A DNA stretch of 64,000 bases from Leptidea sinapis (GCF_905404315.1 NC_066296.1:8308001-8372000), one strand, 5' to 3'. Counted from the first letter of the stretch, positions 10,257 to 20,273 are shown. A program made the numbers and translations. Notes: generated from the sequence alone by a model not told the origin.

Positions 10257-10898
10257 TCCACTAATCCACACTCAGGGTACCAAAATTGCATCTGAAGGTC
10301 TGAAAGGGCGTGTATTTGTAGTGTCATTGGCTGATTTACAAGCCGATACAGATGCTGAAAGATCTTTCCGTAAATTCCGCCTCATAGCCAATGATGTCCA
10401 GGGTCATAATGTGCTCTGCAATTTCCATGGAATAGATCTCACCACTGACAAACTCAGATGGATGGTCACGCAAACTCTGATTGAAGCCAACATTGACGTG
10501 AAGACAACAGATGGCTACCTCCTCCGAGTCATTTGCATTGGTTTTACCAACAAGGATTCTCTTAGTCAGAGGAAGACCTGTTATGCACAACACACTCAGG
10601 TTCGGGCTATTAGGAAAAAGATGTGTGGAATTATCACCAGAGATGTCGCCAGCTCCGAACTACGTGAAGTTGTCAACAAACTGATTCCCGACTCCATTGC
10701 ATTGAGAAAGTCTACCACAACACCTACCCACTAAGGGATGTGTGTATTAGGAAGGTTAAAGTACTGAAGAGGCCGCGTTTCGAGATTGCCAAGCTGATGG
10801 AGTTGCATGGTGAAGGTGGTGGTGGCAAGCGTGGTGAAGTAGGTGAATCATCTAAAAGACCAGAGGGATATGAACCGCCCGTACAAAAAAGTGTATAA
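10257..10898 (+). pseudogene. RpS3A: Processed pseudogene of ribosomal protein eS1 (RpS3A)
   Basis: Translation matches eS1, the small-subunit ribosomal protein also called S3a: TQGTKIASEGLKGRVF, LADLQADTDAERSFRKFRL, LCNFHGIDLTTDKLRWMV, FTNKDSLSQRKTCYAQHTQV and KLIPDSIA. The frame changes near 10701 and then continues through YPLRDVCIRKVKVLKRPRFE to the terminal EGYEPPVQ and a stop at 10896-10898. About the first 55 residues of the usual roughly 265 are missing. Two or three codons are lost after KLRWMV, and about two codons plus the frame are lost after PDSIA. No introns interrupt it, pointing to a 5'-truncated retrocopy. No A-tail remains after the stop. It cannot make full eS1. Confidence 0.9.
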
Positions 10899-11191
10899 CA
10901 ATTCAATTCAAAATATTAGAAGTATCAATGTAAGAAGTCGCCGAAAGCTATCTATGTCAAGAGTTCCCAGATAGTAAAATTACGTAACGCCAAAATCGAT
11001 TAGATGACGAATTTATCATCGAAACATAATACTTCTTAAGCGATTTATTTTACAAGTGTCAGCTGTGAAATTAATGGAGATTACATAAGTATATAGTCAA
11101 TCGATAATTGATAGCTTTGTAGACAGTCGTTTTGTAGTTACAAAACTAAACTGCAATTTAAAAGGCAATAATCAAATATGCTTTGGTAATT

Positions 11192-11398
11192 TATACGTCT
11201 AGATAGAGTCTCTTGGTGTTAGACAACCGATAGAAACAGGCCAGGAATATTAGGTTAATGTGCGTGACACGTAACGTATTACACTCGCGATTTGTATGAT
11301 ACTTTGTGTCAGTGCGCGTGCTTGCTTAAAATAGAGGCTAACGCTAAACTCAAATTTTTTTCGACGTTTTCCCAGCCGTAATAGTCTATCTAGAAGTA
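11192..11398. mobile_element. MITE family T, copy 1
   Basis: Begins TATACGTCTAGATAG and ends CTATCTAGAAGTA, near-perfect terminal inverted repeats. Internal blocks GACAACCGATAGAAACAGGC and TTTTTTTCGACG recur in two neighbours at 11668 and 12763. TA at the boundary would fit a Tc1/mariner-like target, which is an inference. Confidence 0.65.
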
Positions 11399-11504
11399 AA
11401 ATATCATCAGTTTAAATGATGTAAGCAAATAAGCTATATCGAATGAAAAGTTCAAGATCACTGTGCATTTTTTTTTAAAGACTGCAAAAAGGAATTTATT
11501 TCAA

Positions 11505-11612
11505 AACAAAAAGCGCGTACACCTTCCTTAAAGGCCGGCAACGCTCCTGTGATTCCTCTGGAATTGCAAGAGATTTTGGGCGGCGGTGATCACTTAACAA
11601 TAGGTGACCCGA
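11505..11612 (+). repeat. LINE family B 3'UTR fragment
   Basis: AAAGCGCGTACACCTTCCTT, AAAGGCCGGCAACGCTCCTG, GGGCGGCGGTGATCACTTAA. It breaks off after GGTGACCCG without the poly(A) end. It lies between two family T MITEs. Confidence 0.75.
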
Positions 11613-11667
11613 ACGACTTTAACAATTACAAAAAATTATCGAGGTAACAAATTAACTTAGATAATTG

Positions 11668-11873
11668 ATACGTCTAGATAGCGCCTTTTGCTGCTAGACA
11701 ACCGATGAAAACAGGCCAGGTTTATTAGTTTAGTGTGCGCGACAAAATACGTCTTACACACGCGATTTGTATGTCACTTTGTGTAAGTGTGCGTGCATTG
11801 CTCAAAATACCTCTATTTTACCTTTAACCTCTACAGTTTACTGTCCACCTCAATAAATTTCGACGATTTCACA
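11668..11873. mobile_element. MITE family T, copy 2 (right end lost)
   Basis: Begins ATACGTCTAGATAG and shares GACAACCGATGAAAACAGGC, CACGCGATTTGTATG and TTTCGACGATTTCACAGCT with copies 1 and 3. The right terminal repeat is missing after CACAGCT. Confidence 0.6.
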
Positions 11874-12349
11874 GCTACGCAAATTAAATTAAATTTACAA
11901 TAATAATTTGACTGTAACCTTTAATCCGCAGAGATTGCTCAACTAATACCCATATTATATAACACTTATATCAATCTTAACAATATGTTAAGCTATAAAT
12001 CATGGAAATTAATATCTATTATGAAACGTCAAAATAATATACTGACTTTGACGTATTGATAAAATATTGCCCTTAGGACTAATGACTTCCGACAGATCTT
12101 CCGTTGTTATATAAATAAAACCTCTTTCGTTTAACCTCTGCAGGTAACATTTAAGGCGCGTAAGGAAATTAAAAAAAGAAAGTACGTTAATATATATTCG
12201 CATAATAGTTCGAAAATCAAGGTGTGGACGGCAAATTGATGTTGAGTTAATGCCACCAAAAATTATGTAATTCGAGTGACTGCCTGCGACTTTGAATGCA
12301 TGAATATCTTTTTACTGACGATCTAACTATTGGGTATTCATTTGTAACA

Positions 12350-12600
12350 AGTCCAGCGACTTTTAACCCACTTCAAAAAGGAGGAGGTTTTCAATTCGAC
12401 CGTTATTTTTTTATGTATGTGCACCGATTACTCTGAGATTTATGATCCAATTTAGGAAATTCTTCTTTAGTTCATATATAAAAATATACATAGTTTCGCG
12501 TAGTTGTCATTTTATGAAAATTTTTAACGACATGGGTGATATAATTGTTTTTTTGTGTACGGCTTTTTAGGAGTTTTCATTCAGGTTGATTATATATTAT
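12350..12600 (+). repeat. Dispersed repeat with CACTTCAAAAAGGAGGAGG head
   Basis: ACCCACTTCAAAAAGGAGGA, GGTTTTCAATTCGACCG and GTATGTGCACCGATTACTC form a motif I recall as a common lepidopteran repeat. A short relative (GACTTCAAAAAGAGGGAGG) is at 33762. It contains TTGTTTTTTTGTGTACGGC, resembling the loop of the 9677 foldback. Confidence 0.45.
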
Positions 12601-12762
12601 TAATGACACTAAAAAGTAAAAAATACAAAAATACGTTTTTTTTGTAGATACGACAGACAGTCTAGTTTTCGTAAGAATCAATTTAGTTATCCATATTATA
12701 AGCCATCTCACAGAAATATTTAGGGGGACAATTCACCTGTATCGTAAAACATAGATAATTTT

Positions 12763-12960
12763 TGCTTGTAGATAGTCTCTTGCTGTTAGATAACCTATAG
12801 AAACAGGCCAGGAATATTAGTTTATTGTGCGTTCGTACGTTACGTATCGTGCGTACGTACAAGCTACGTCTTTCACTCGCGTTTTGTCAAAATAGAGGTT
12901 AACTGTCAACCTCAAAATTTTTCGACGTGTTCACAGCTGTCATAGTCTATCTAGACGTAT
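12763..12960. mobile_element. MITE family T, copy 3
   Basis: Right end CTATCTAGACGTAT is an exact complement of the left end seen in copy 2. Its own left end is altered (TGCTTGTAGATAG). The middle contains a GTACGTTACGTATCGTGCG stretch not seen in the other two. Confidence 0.65.
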
Positions 12961-13067
12961 CATTGATCTAGGCTTTTCATTTTATTAACAAGTTAAACTT
13001 ACTTTTTACGGTCTGTAGTTTGTATGTATGAATTACTGTAGAGATATCTGTACTAATATTATACAGA

Positions 13068-13290
13068 TTGGAAATCGAGCGACCGCCCTCAGGCTATGAA
13101 ATAATATGTTTAATTGTACTATACTACTTTGTGAACATATTTTTTTTGACAAAAAGCCCGCTGAGTTTGTTGCGCCCATTCTTCTTAGATCTGAGGCATT
13201 CTCTTTAGAATGAGTGTTAGTTTTTGACTTTTAATAAGTGATGTCACATCCTATTTTGAATAAATATATTTAAAATTGAATAATGTTTGT
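13068..13290 (+). repeat. LINE family J 3' end
   Basis: Starts at the very end of the coding region (TTGGAAATCGAGCGACC), followed by CCCTCAGGCTATGAAATAA, AAAGCCCGCTGAGTTTGTTG, CTGAGGCATTCTC and GAATAAATATATTTAAAATT. This is the conserved 3'UTR of family J, whose coding part is clearest at 30040 and 55555. Confidence 0.7.
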
Positions 13291-13479
13291 GAGGTTGTAG
13301 AGGGATCTCTTAATATACTGACACAATTTTTAAAATTCTGTTACTAATAGAAAGACCGATTATTTGTAAGTAAAGTGCCAACTTTTAAAGCTATCGTTTT
13401 CGTTGTGGTCGGATTGACAAGTAAGTCCGAAAAAAGATAAAATATTATGATTGTTTTGTATATATGTATGTATTATCAC

Positions 13480-13862
13480 AAATCGTCACCTTTTAGCTCT
13501 TAATAGTGATTTTCATTATTATAACACTAGAAATAAGGGATTGCTTGTAACTAATTCTAGTAGACTTCATAAGACACATAATAGCTTTAAGGGTAGATCT
13601 GAATATCTAAGTGATCGGACAGCCTGGGACTAGATTATGATTATTTTATAGCAATAGCAATGAAAGTACAATATTGTATATTTTTATTAAAAAGAGCGCA
13701 AAAAAAGAATGCTGGGAGAGTTTCTTGCGCCGCTTCTTCTCTCTCAGAGCGCCATTTGTTTCCGAAACGGTAGTAGTATCTAGTATATTAGAAATGACAT
13801 CAAAAAGATCTCTAAAGGAATAAATTTTGAGAAAATAAATGCCTTTTATGCCTTTTTATTTG
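13480..13862 (+). pseudogene. LINE family K C-terminus with internal deletion
   Basis: Residues YYNTRNKG, LVTNSSRLHKTHNSFKG then jump to SEYLSDRTAWD and a stop, so about 40 residues between are deleted relative to 6304-6830. The 3'UTR (GCGCCATTTGTTTCCGAAAC) and the AATGCCTTTTATGCC end are intact. Confidence 0.7.
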
Positions 13863-14109
13863 CCAGCTTTGAAACACCAAATTAATTAAAGAAGTCGCGG
13901 GTAATACCTAGTGTTTTATAGCACAGAATATGGAGTATTTTATAAATATGGCATGCTATTTATATATAAAATAACATGGACGACGAAAGACAATCATTAC
14001 ATTAAACGCACGCTAACCTTAGCACGCATATTGTTATTAACATCATTCAGTGTAATAATTTTAACATTCGTTATTTGTAATGAAAAATATAGTATTTTCT
14101 TTGATTAAC

Positions 14110-14340
14110 GAGTGTTACTTAATTAAATATAATACATTTAAAAGATTAAAATGCGTGTTTTTGTAACCATGTTTATATTAGATTATTGCATATAAGTTAC
14201 ATGTTTATTATTATTTTAGTTAAACCGTCATTTCAAGACCTTTCCGGATCTCACTCTCAGAGGGACTGAAAGTTTTCAGTGTCCCGCGTTTTAATCCTTT
14301 AAAAGTGTTTTATTTAAATGAAAAATATAGTCAACATTCA
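14110..14340. mobile_element. MITE with long terminal inverted repeats, copy 2
   Basis: Same family as 5816-6124: left end CGAGTGTTACTTAATTAAAT then TTTAAAAGATTAAAATGCGT; right end GCGTTTTAATCCTTTAAAAG. The core CATTTCAAGACCTTTCCGGA is shared. The internal hairpin of copy 1 is missing. Confidence 0.6.
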
Positions 14341-14429
14341 CTTAAATTGAATTAGACTTTTATATCTGTTATTAACATGGAGATGATCTAATGGTAGGTG
14401 GTCACTTCGTCTATTTTATCATTAATAAT

Positions 14430-15030
14430 ACATCGCTGATCGATCACGGGAAGTGTTCCGAGGAGCTGTTTCACCTAACCGGAAACAACGCACAGGGAAG
14501 CTCATTCCACAGCTTTGTAGTACGAGGGAGAAAGCTCCTTGAAAACCGCACTATGGAGGACCGCCACACACCCAGATGGCGGGGATGATATCCTAACTTG
14601 TGGCGTGTCGTGCGAAGGTGGAATTCGGCGGCAGGAATCAGGTTAAACAGCTCTTCGGAACACTCCCCGTGATAAATGCGGTAGAAGACACACAATGAAG
14701 CGACGTCCTCAAGTGATCCAGCCGTTCACAGAGCACTGAGTCCTCGAAAATTCGAGCTGTTCTACGTTGCAAGCGGGCAAATGGATCGAGCAGATACTGG
14801 GGTGCGCCAGACCAGAGATGACAGCAATACTCCATGTGTGGCCGGACCTGCGCTATGGAGAGCGCTAGAATGTGGGCCGGCTTGAAGTATTGCCGTGCTC
14901 TATTGATGACGCCCAGCTTCTTCGAAGCCAATTTGGCTTTGCCCTCCAGATGGCCACGGAATTGGCAATCGCTCGAGATTTCGAGACCCAGTAAGGCGAG
15001 GCTATGTAAGAGAAGTGTTCTCAAAGAGCG
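14430..15030 (-). pseudogene. LINE family B reverse-transcriptase C-terminal fragment, antisense
   Basis: The - strand from about 15005 reads LLGLEISSDCQFRGHLEG, KKLGVINRARQYFKPAHIL, QVRPHMEYCCHLWSGAPQYL, then CVFYRIYHGECSEELFNLI and WNELPCALFP. These are the thumb and C-terminal blocks of this LINE. A one-base shift near 14700 separates two open parts. A short + strand piece (14430-14485, encoding HGKCSEELFHL) abuts its left side. Confidence 0.75.
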
Positions 15031-15295
15031 GTGATATCTGGATATGTGGCGGGCCTCCACAGTTCGATTTTCAAGGAACTTTACTTGTACTACAATACTG
15101 TGGAATGAGCTTCCTTGTGCGGTGTTTCCGGGGCGATACGACATGGGTACCGTAAAAAAAAAACGCTTTCCTTAAAGGCCGGAAACGCTACTGTAATTCC
15201 TCTGGTGTTTCAAGACAATGTGGGCGGCGGTGATCACTTGACACCAGGTGACCCGTACGTTCATTTGTCCTCCTTTTCCATAAAAAGTAGTATTA
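15030..15295 (+). pseudogene. LINE family B coding end and full 3'UTR
   Basis: Forward translation shows YLDMWRASTVRFSRNF, WNELPCAVFPGRYDMGTVKK and a stop, then the 3'UTR CTTAAAGGCCGGAAACGC, GGGCGGCGGTGATCACTTG, ACACCAGGTGACCCGTACG and CCTTTTCCATAAAAA. This is the reference copy used here to assign all LINE B 3' fragments. It overlaps the reverse fragment in ORF content but differs in sequence, so they are separate insertions. Confidence 0.75.
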
Positions 15296-15331
15296 ATTAC
15301 AGTATTCCGATTGGTGACGAAGTATAATCTG

Positions 15332-15495
15332 GGCTACGTTTGAAAGCGAACAGTGCTTAAAACGTTGTGGATTTCGGCTATCTCCGAGTTTTACAAGATT
15401 ATAGCCGTCATCTGTCAATCTATCAATTAATGCACGTTTCATACAATCGAGCGAATAGCTTTTTTCTTAGAGAGTTTCGTTAGGCTGGAGGTAGC
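15332..15495 (-). repeat. Dispersed repeat family H, long copy
   Basis: The reverse complement contains GAAACTCTCTAAGAAAAAAG, ATTCGCTCGATTGTATGAAA, GATTGACAGATGACGGC and CGAAATCCACAACGTTTT. The same order is seen at 27308-27475. Two shorter copies are at 24778 and 27148. Class unknown. Confidence 0.6.
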
Positions 15496-15651
15496 GTGAG
15501 ATTTGTCGACAATGACTAAGAGACTTCATGGAAAAGCCTCCCATTTCCAACACCATATTACAGACATATTCAGTCAGAAAATTGGATCATTAGGTTACCA
15601 GCAAGTTTATATACAAACTTTTTTCATAAAAATTCTTTTAACAAGAAGCAT

Positions 15652-15815
15652 TAAATACATTGATTTTCTCAAAATTGATTCCTGGATTCTCTTTGGTGTC
15701 ATTTCTAACACTACCACCGCTTCGGAAACAAATGGTGCTCTGAGAGAGAAGAAGCGACGCAAGAAACTCGCCTGGCACTCTTTTATGCGCTCTTTCTAAT
15801 ATAATATACAATAAA
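15652..15815 (-). repeat. LINE family K 3'UTR fragment
   Basis: TTTTCTCAAAATTGATTCC, CCACCGCTTCGGAAACAAAT, GAGAGAGAAGAAGCGACGC. Reverse copy of the K 3'UTR only; no coding part. Confidence 0.7.
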
Positions 15816-15904
15816 TATACAAATATTAAACTACTCGCTTGGATTAACGTTACGTCTTTACTCATAAAAATTTTGTTTACCGCTAAATATTTTTTAAAGA
15901 TTAT

Positions 15905-16200
15905 AAGGGACGAGACGAGCAGGACGTTCAGCTGATGGTAATTGATACGCCCTGCCCATTACAATGCAGTGCCGCTCAGGATTCTTGAAAAACCCAAAAA
16001 TTCTGAACGGCACTACAGCTGCGCTCGTCACCTTGAGACAAGATGTCAAGTCTCATTTGCTCAGTAATTTCACTAGCTACAGCGCCCTTCAGACCGAAAC
16101 ACAGTAATTTTTAACAATACTGCTTCATGGCAGAAATAGTCGCCGTTGTGGTACCCATAATCGAGCCGGTATCCTGTGCAAAGGAGCCTCCCACTGGTGT
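15905..16200 (-). repeat. SINE-like family A, near full length
   Basis: GGGACGAGACGAGCAGGACG at left, CAGTGCCGCTCAGGATTCTT/TTCTGAACGGCAC inverted repeat, CCATAATCGAGCCGGTATCC and GGAGCCTCCCACTGG at right. Well conserved. Confidence 0.85.
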
Positions 16201-16361
16201 GTATTGTACTAGACCCTTCCTATATTTAGGGTCGTAATACACCCTTCGTAATAAGCGTTTGTGTCGCGACATATTGATTATTAAAACCCTTTCTGATCAA
16301 GTTTCATGTTTCACTATTTCGGTTTTAATATTATGTTTATATCTTAGATAATTTCCTACTA

Positions 16362-16530
16362 GATCGAATTAGAAATGAGGAGATCCGTTGGTGTTACCAA
16401 AGTTACCAACATAACCCAAATGATTGCGAAACTGAAGTGGCAGTGGGCATGGCATATAGTTCGATGGACAGATCGTCTACTCGTACCGGAAGACGCAGTG
16501 TTGGTAGGCCCCCCAGCATCTTACAAACTA
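16362..16530 (+). pseudogene. RTE-type LINE C-terminal fragment
   Basis: Translation gives NEEIRW then VTKVTNITQMIAKLKWQWA and HIVRWTDRL, followed by GRRSVGRPP in a shifted frame. This is the conserved tail of RTE-clade endonuclease-reverse transcriptases, also at 29640-29980. Confidence 0.7.
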
Positions 16531-16802
16531 ATTTGTTGTGTAGGTATATTACAGCAATTGTAAAATACTCTATTTGATTTTAAAGAGTGGCTGTTGAGTT
16601 TCTTATATGTTCTTCTCACAAACTCTTCTTTCCGAACATAATATGGTAGGTTTAGTAATTACCTTTTCTTTTAAATTTAAAAGAAATATTTATAGTGACG
16701 ATTCAAAAGTTCTTAGTTTAAGCCTAATTGAATAAAGTTTATTTAACTTTGAAAGGGGCCGCGGAGATTAGGTATAGTTGTTAGCTGTCCTATAGTTATT
16801 TT

Positions 16803-17096
16803 ACCAGTGGCAGGCTCCTTTGTACAGGGTGCCAGCTAGATTATGGGTACCACAATGGCACCTATTTCTGCAGTGAAGCAGTAATGTGTAAGCCTTATTG
16901 TGTTTCGGTCTGAAGGGCGCCGTAGCTAGTGAAATGAGACTTAACATCTGATGTCTCAAGGTGACGAGAGCAATTGTAGTACCGCTCAGAATTTTCGGGT
17001 TTTTCAAGAATCCTGAGCGGCACTGCATAAATGGGCAGGTTGTATCAATTACCATCAGCTAAACGTCCTGCACGTCTCGTCCCTTATTTTCATAAA
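16803..17096 (+). repeat. SINE-like family A, near full length
   Basis: CAGTGGCAGGCTCCTTTGTA start, CACAATGGCACCTATTTCTG, TGAGCGGCACTGCAT, and a CTTATTTTCATAAAAAAAT end. A short internal deletion removes the ACTGGGC block. Confidence 0.85.
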
Positions 17097-17424
17097 AAAA
17101 TACAGGCGTTTATATTTATCGATGAACTGGTCGCGTGCTAAACGTGCTTAAAATGAGCACTTTCAAATTTTTCAGTTGCGTAATAACCTTTATTTAATTG
17201 TTAACTGTTTCACGGTGATTATAAAAATTACTTTACTGATGTGTAAGCATGAAACCTGTTAACTGTATATTAGATGGATTAGTACTCGTTATCGAATAAC
17301 TTATTGGCCAAGTGTGGGTCATCGCTCCAAACTTGCATTTAAGTTATATGAAACGAACTAATTGGAAGTAAAAGTCATTACTTTTACTTCCATGTCGTGA
17401 AGTTTGACTTGTTGTTAAAAAACG

Positions 17425-17697
17425 TTAGTGTGGGAAAGGTTACTACAGCATAAACGATTTTCTTAATGATACAATAGACTGGGAATAAAGCGAACACCCT
17501 CAGGCTCTTTAATTATAACTGTTTATTGTACGATATAACATTGCAATCCATATTTAAAAAAAAAGACCGTTGAGTTTCATCCGCCCGTTCTTCTCAGGTC
17601 TGAGGCAGTCTCTTTTGAATGGGTGGTTGTTTTTGACGTTCAATAAGTGATTTTGAATGCAATTTTGAATAAAAATATTTGAATTTGAATTTGAATT
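17425..17697 (+). repeat. LINE family J 3' end
   Basis: Starts with the coding tail GKGYYSINDFLNDTIDWE and a stop, then CACCCTCAGGCTCTTTAATT, CCCGTTCTTCTCAGGTCTGA, CAATAAGTGATTTTGAATGC and a (GAATTT)n-like end. Confidence 0.75.
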
Positions 17698-18287
17698 GAG
17701 ATATTCATGAGCTAATGGGTGCTCGTGAATCTGCCCACTTAAATTTTGGCGTATAATTTGAATAAAATTTAATTTTTTAAAGGTTTCCTCCAGCTTTTCC
17801 AAGTCTTCCTGTCTAGAGCCGTTTTTTTTCCAGTTTATTCCACCAGTTTCATTGATTTCATTCTCCCTAAAGGTCTAAGTCTCTTTCGTTTCCCAACTGA
17901 GCCATGCCATTAAACTTGTAAATTTGTCAACCAATTATTTTTAAGGATGTATAAAAGCCATCATTATTTTTATTTTATTTATCAACTAGCTTTTTTTAAA
18001 ATTGTAAATATGTATGACACGTAGTGACGAAATTTAACGCAGAATTGAAATTAAAACTGTCTGTTGAATGTGCAATGAGAATAGAATGGGACACAGTTTT
18101 ACAATTCAATTATTTATAGTATTATACAGTTCTCAATTTCATAATCAGATATTAGATATCTTGAAATACAAAGTAGTGCGTAGTTAAGTTCACGCACTAT
18201 TTATCACAGCAATACAAATACACAGTAAGTGATAATTTACATTGCATTCCGATAATACAGAGGTTTTAATATCATTTTATAATGAAA

Positions 18288-18537
18288 TTAAGGGACGAGA
18301 CGAACAGAACGTTCAGTTGATGGTATTTGATACGCCTTGCCCATTACAATGCAGTGCCACTCAGGATTCTAGACAAAACACAAAAATTCTGAGTGGCAAT
18401 ACAATAGCGCTCGTCACCTCGAGAGATAAGATGTTAAGTCTTATTTGCCCAGTATTTACTGGTTCACGGCAGAAATAGGCGCCGTTGTGGTACCCATAAT
18501 CTAGCCGGTATCCTGTACAAAGGAGCCTTCCACTGGT
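18288..18537 (-). repeat. SINE-like family A copy
   Basis: TAAGGGACGAGACGAACAG, CAGTGCCACTCAGGATTCT, TGAGTGGCAATACAATAGC, AGTATTTACTGGTTCACGGC, GCGCCGTTGTGGTACCC, GCCTTCCACTGG. The central CTACGGCG block is deleted. It stands beside a tRNA-like module and an oppositely oriented A fragment. Confidence 0.8.
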
Positions 18538-18594
18538 AAGCAATTTGTTATTTTAAAGTGATATAAACTTCTGACCATTTTGTTTGAACGATAT

Positions 18595-18667
18595 GAACGG
18601 TGCGGGACTCGAACCCGTGACTTCTCGGGTTCCGTCCGAGCGCTCTTTCCAACTAAGCCAACCGTTC
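18595..18667 (-). repeat. tRNA-like module, copy 1
   Basis: The reverse strand folds as a 73-base cloverleaf: acceptor GAACGGT/ACCGTTC, D-arm GCTT...GAGC, anticodon stem CTCGG/CCGAG with loop ACGGAAC, variable AAGTC and T-arm with loop TTCGAGT. The pol III box B (GGTTCGAGTCC) is exact. Loop position 33 is C rather than the near-universal U, so it is probably not a working tRNA. The flank GTTCAACTCTCAGGTTGTGG is shared with four other copies, so this is a tRNA-derived repeat. Confidence 0.7.
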
Positions 18668-18749
18668 GAGTGACGTATGGATCGTAAATCTTGGTATGTC
18701 TTTGTTCAACTCTCAGGTTGTGGCTTCATCTACAGGATCTACTTGAAAA

Positions 18750-18882
18750 GCCGCTAGTGCCGCTCAGAATTACGGGTTTTTCAAAAATCCTGAGCAGCAC
18801 TGCATTGTAATGAGCATGGCGTATAAATTACCATCAGCTGAAGGTCCTGCTCGCCTCGTCCCTTATTTTCATAAAAAAATAG
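18750..18882 (+). repeat. SINE-like family A, 5'-truncated
   Basis: From TAGTGCCGCTCAGAATTACG to CTTATTTTCATAAAAAAATA. It lacks the first half. It forms an inverted pair with the copy at 18288 around the tRNA-like module. Confidence 0.8.
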
Positions 18883-19254
18883 TTAACCAGTTTGCATCAT
18901 AATTATAAATAAAATGGTGTATCATAAAAGAAGTCTCGTCACCAAAGGATCTAGCTTAAACAATATTTCGAGACTTGAATACTAAGTGATAGTTTTACTT
19001 CTTAACTCTACCATTAATATTCTGGTAGCATAGTTATGATATATGAAGATATGTTAGCATGATGTGTTGGCATTACCAAATTAATTATCGATGTGAATAT
19101 AAAGGTTATGAGTTTCGTGTCAATATCGAATGAAATCATAATCTGATTTCAATAATTATCATTTCTATTTATAGTTATACAAGATTGATGTGCTAATCTT
19201 ACGTTTAGGAATAATTATTAGCATTAGCTTATTTTATATATAAGGTATACTGGC

Positions 19255-19624
19255 TTTTACTTTGCAAATGATGCACTACAAACTGCTGTGGTTAATGCGT
19301 TTTTATAAGCTACCAACTATTGAACTTTCATCCCCCTTTTTCATCCCCACACAGGTGTAAATATTAAAAACGCTAGAACAAATATTTATTTATTTTTTAT
19401 CAAATGCTTAAATACAATGTTTCATGGTGCTATGATAATGACGAACTTCTATACAAACTTCCACCCTTATTTCAACCCCGACAAGCCTTTTATTCGCCAC
19501 AAAAGTTAGCCGATGTCCTTTCCCAAGCTCTTGTCTATCTCTGTAATAAATTACATCAAAACCGGTTCAGTGGTTTATGCGCGAAAGCATAATAAGCAAC
19601 TAACATTCACATTTATAATATTAG
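19255..19624 (+). repeat. Family V retroposon tail (ends ATAATATTAGT)
   Basis: CCCTTTTTCATCCCCACAC, GATGTCCTTTCCCAAGCTCT, ATCAAAACCGGTTCAGTGG and CATTCACATTTATAATATTA. This matches the end of 27827-28203. I recognise this as a common lepidopteran retroposon 3' region of probable RTE affinity. Confidence 0.6.
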
Positions 19625-20062
19625 TCTTGTAACTTATTCTAGTAGGCTTCATAAGATACATAATAGCTTTAAGGGTAAATTATAATGTATACACTTTTAT
19701 AATAAAGTCCCAGCCACTGTTCAGGCATTATCTATAAATAAATTTAAATGTTTTATAAAAAAAATGGCTCTGTCGTAAATCCTATTACTCCACTGCTGAA
19801 TATCTAAATAATCGGTCAGCCTGGGACTAGATTGTGCTTATTTTATAGCGATAGAGAAATGACTGTACAATATTGTATATTTTTATTGAAAAGAGCGTAA
19901 AAACAGAATGCTGGGAGAGTTTTTTGCGCCGCTTCTTCTCTCTCAGAGCGCCATTTGTTTCCGAAGCGGTAGTAGTATCTAGAAGTTATTAGAAATGACA
20001 TCAAAAAGAATTCTAAAGAAATCAATTTTGAGAAAATAAATGCCTTTTATGCCTTTTATAGT
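19625..20062 (+). pseudogene. LINE family K C-terminus and 3'UTR
   Basis: TTGTAACTTATTCTAGTAGG onward encodes the SRLHK/HNSFKG block with a frameshift near 19680 (FKGKL then a stop), then the LSINKFKCFIKK equivalent and SAWD. The 3'UTR runs GCGCCATTTGTTTCCGAAGC to AATGCCTTTTATGCC. It joins directly to the family V tail on its left. Confidence 0.7.
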
Positions 20063-20273
20063 ATGGATAGTAGGGATGACTTTAATTTTACAATCGCATT
20101 TTTTTTCTACTGAACCATCTTCACTAATAGCTCCTTAATCATCTGGTGTTAATTGTAATTTATTATTTGTATTATTATGTTCTTCTGTAGTTTATGTTTT
20201 TAAGCTTTTACGCTTTTTTTAACTTAAACATAATTCTCGCTTTTATTTTGAGTCTTATTATGAGAATTATTGG

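Noticed and set aside
10257..10898. A functional RpS3A gene
   Set aside because: N-terminus missing, codons lost at two places and a frameshift near 10701.
17363..17392. 13-bp perfect hairpin (TGGAAGTAAAAGT and its complement)
   Set aside because: Short, AT-rich, single copy, and expected by chance in this much AT-rich DNA.
18595..18667. Calling the cloverleaf at 18595-18667, and its relatives, working tRNA genes
   Set aside because: The anticodon loop lacks U33, all copies share long non-tRNA flanks, and several are visibly decayed; a repeat is the better reading.
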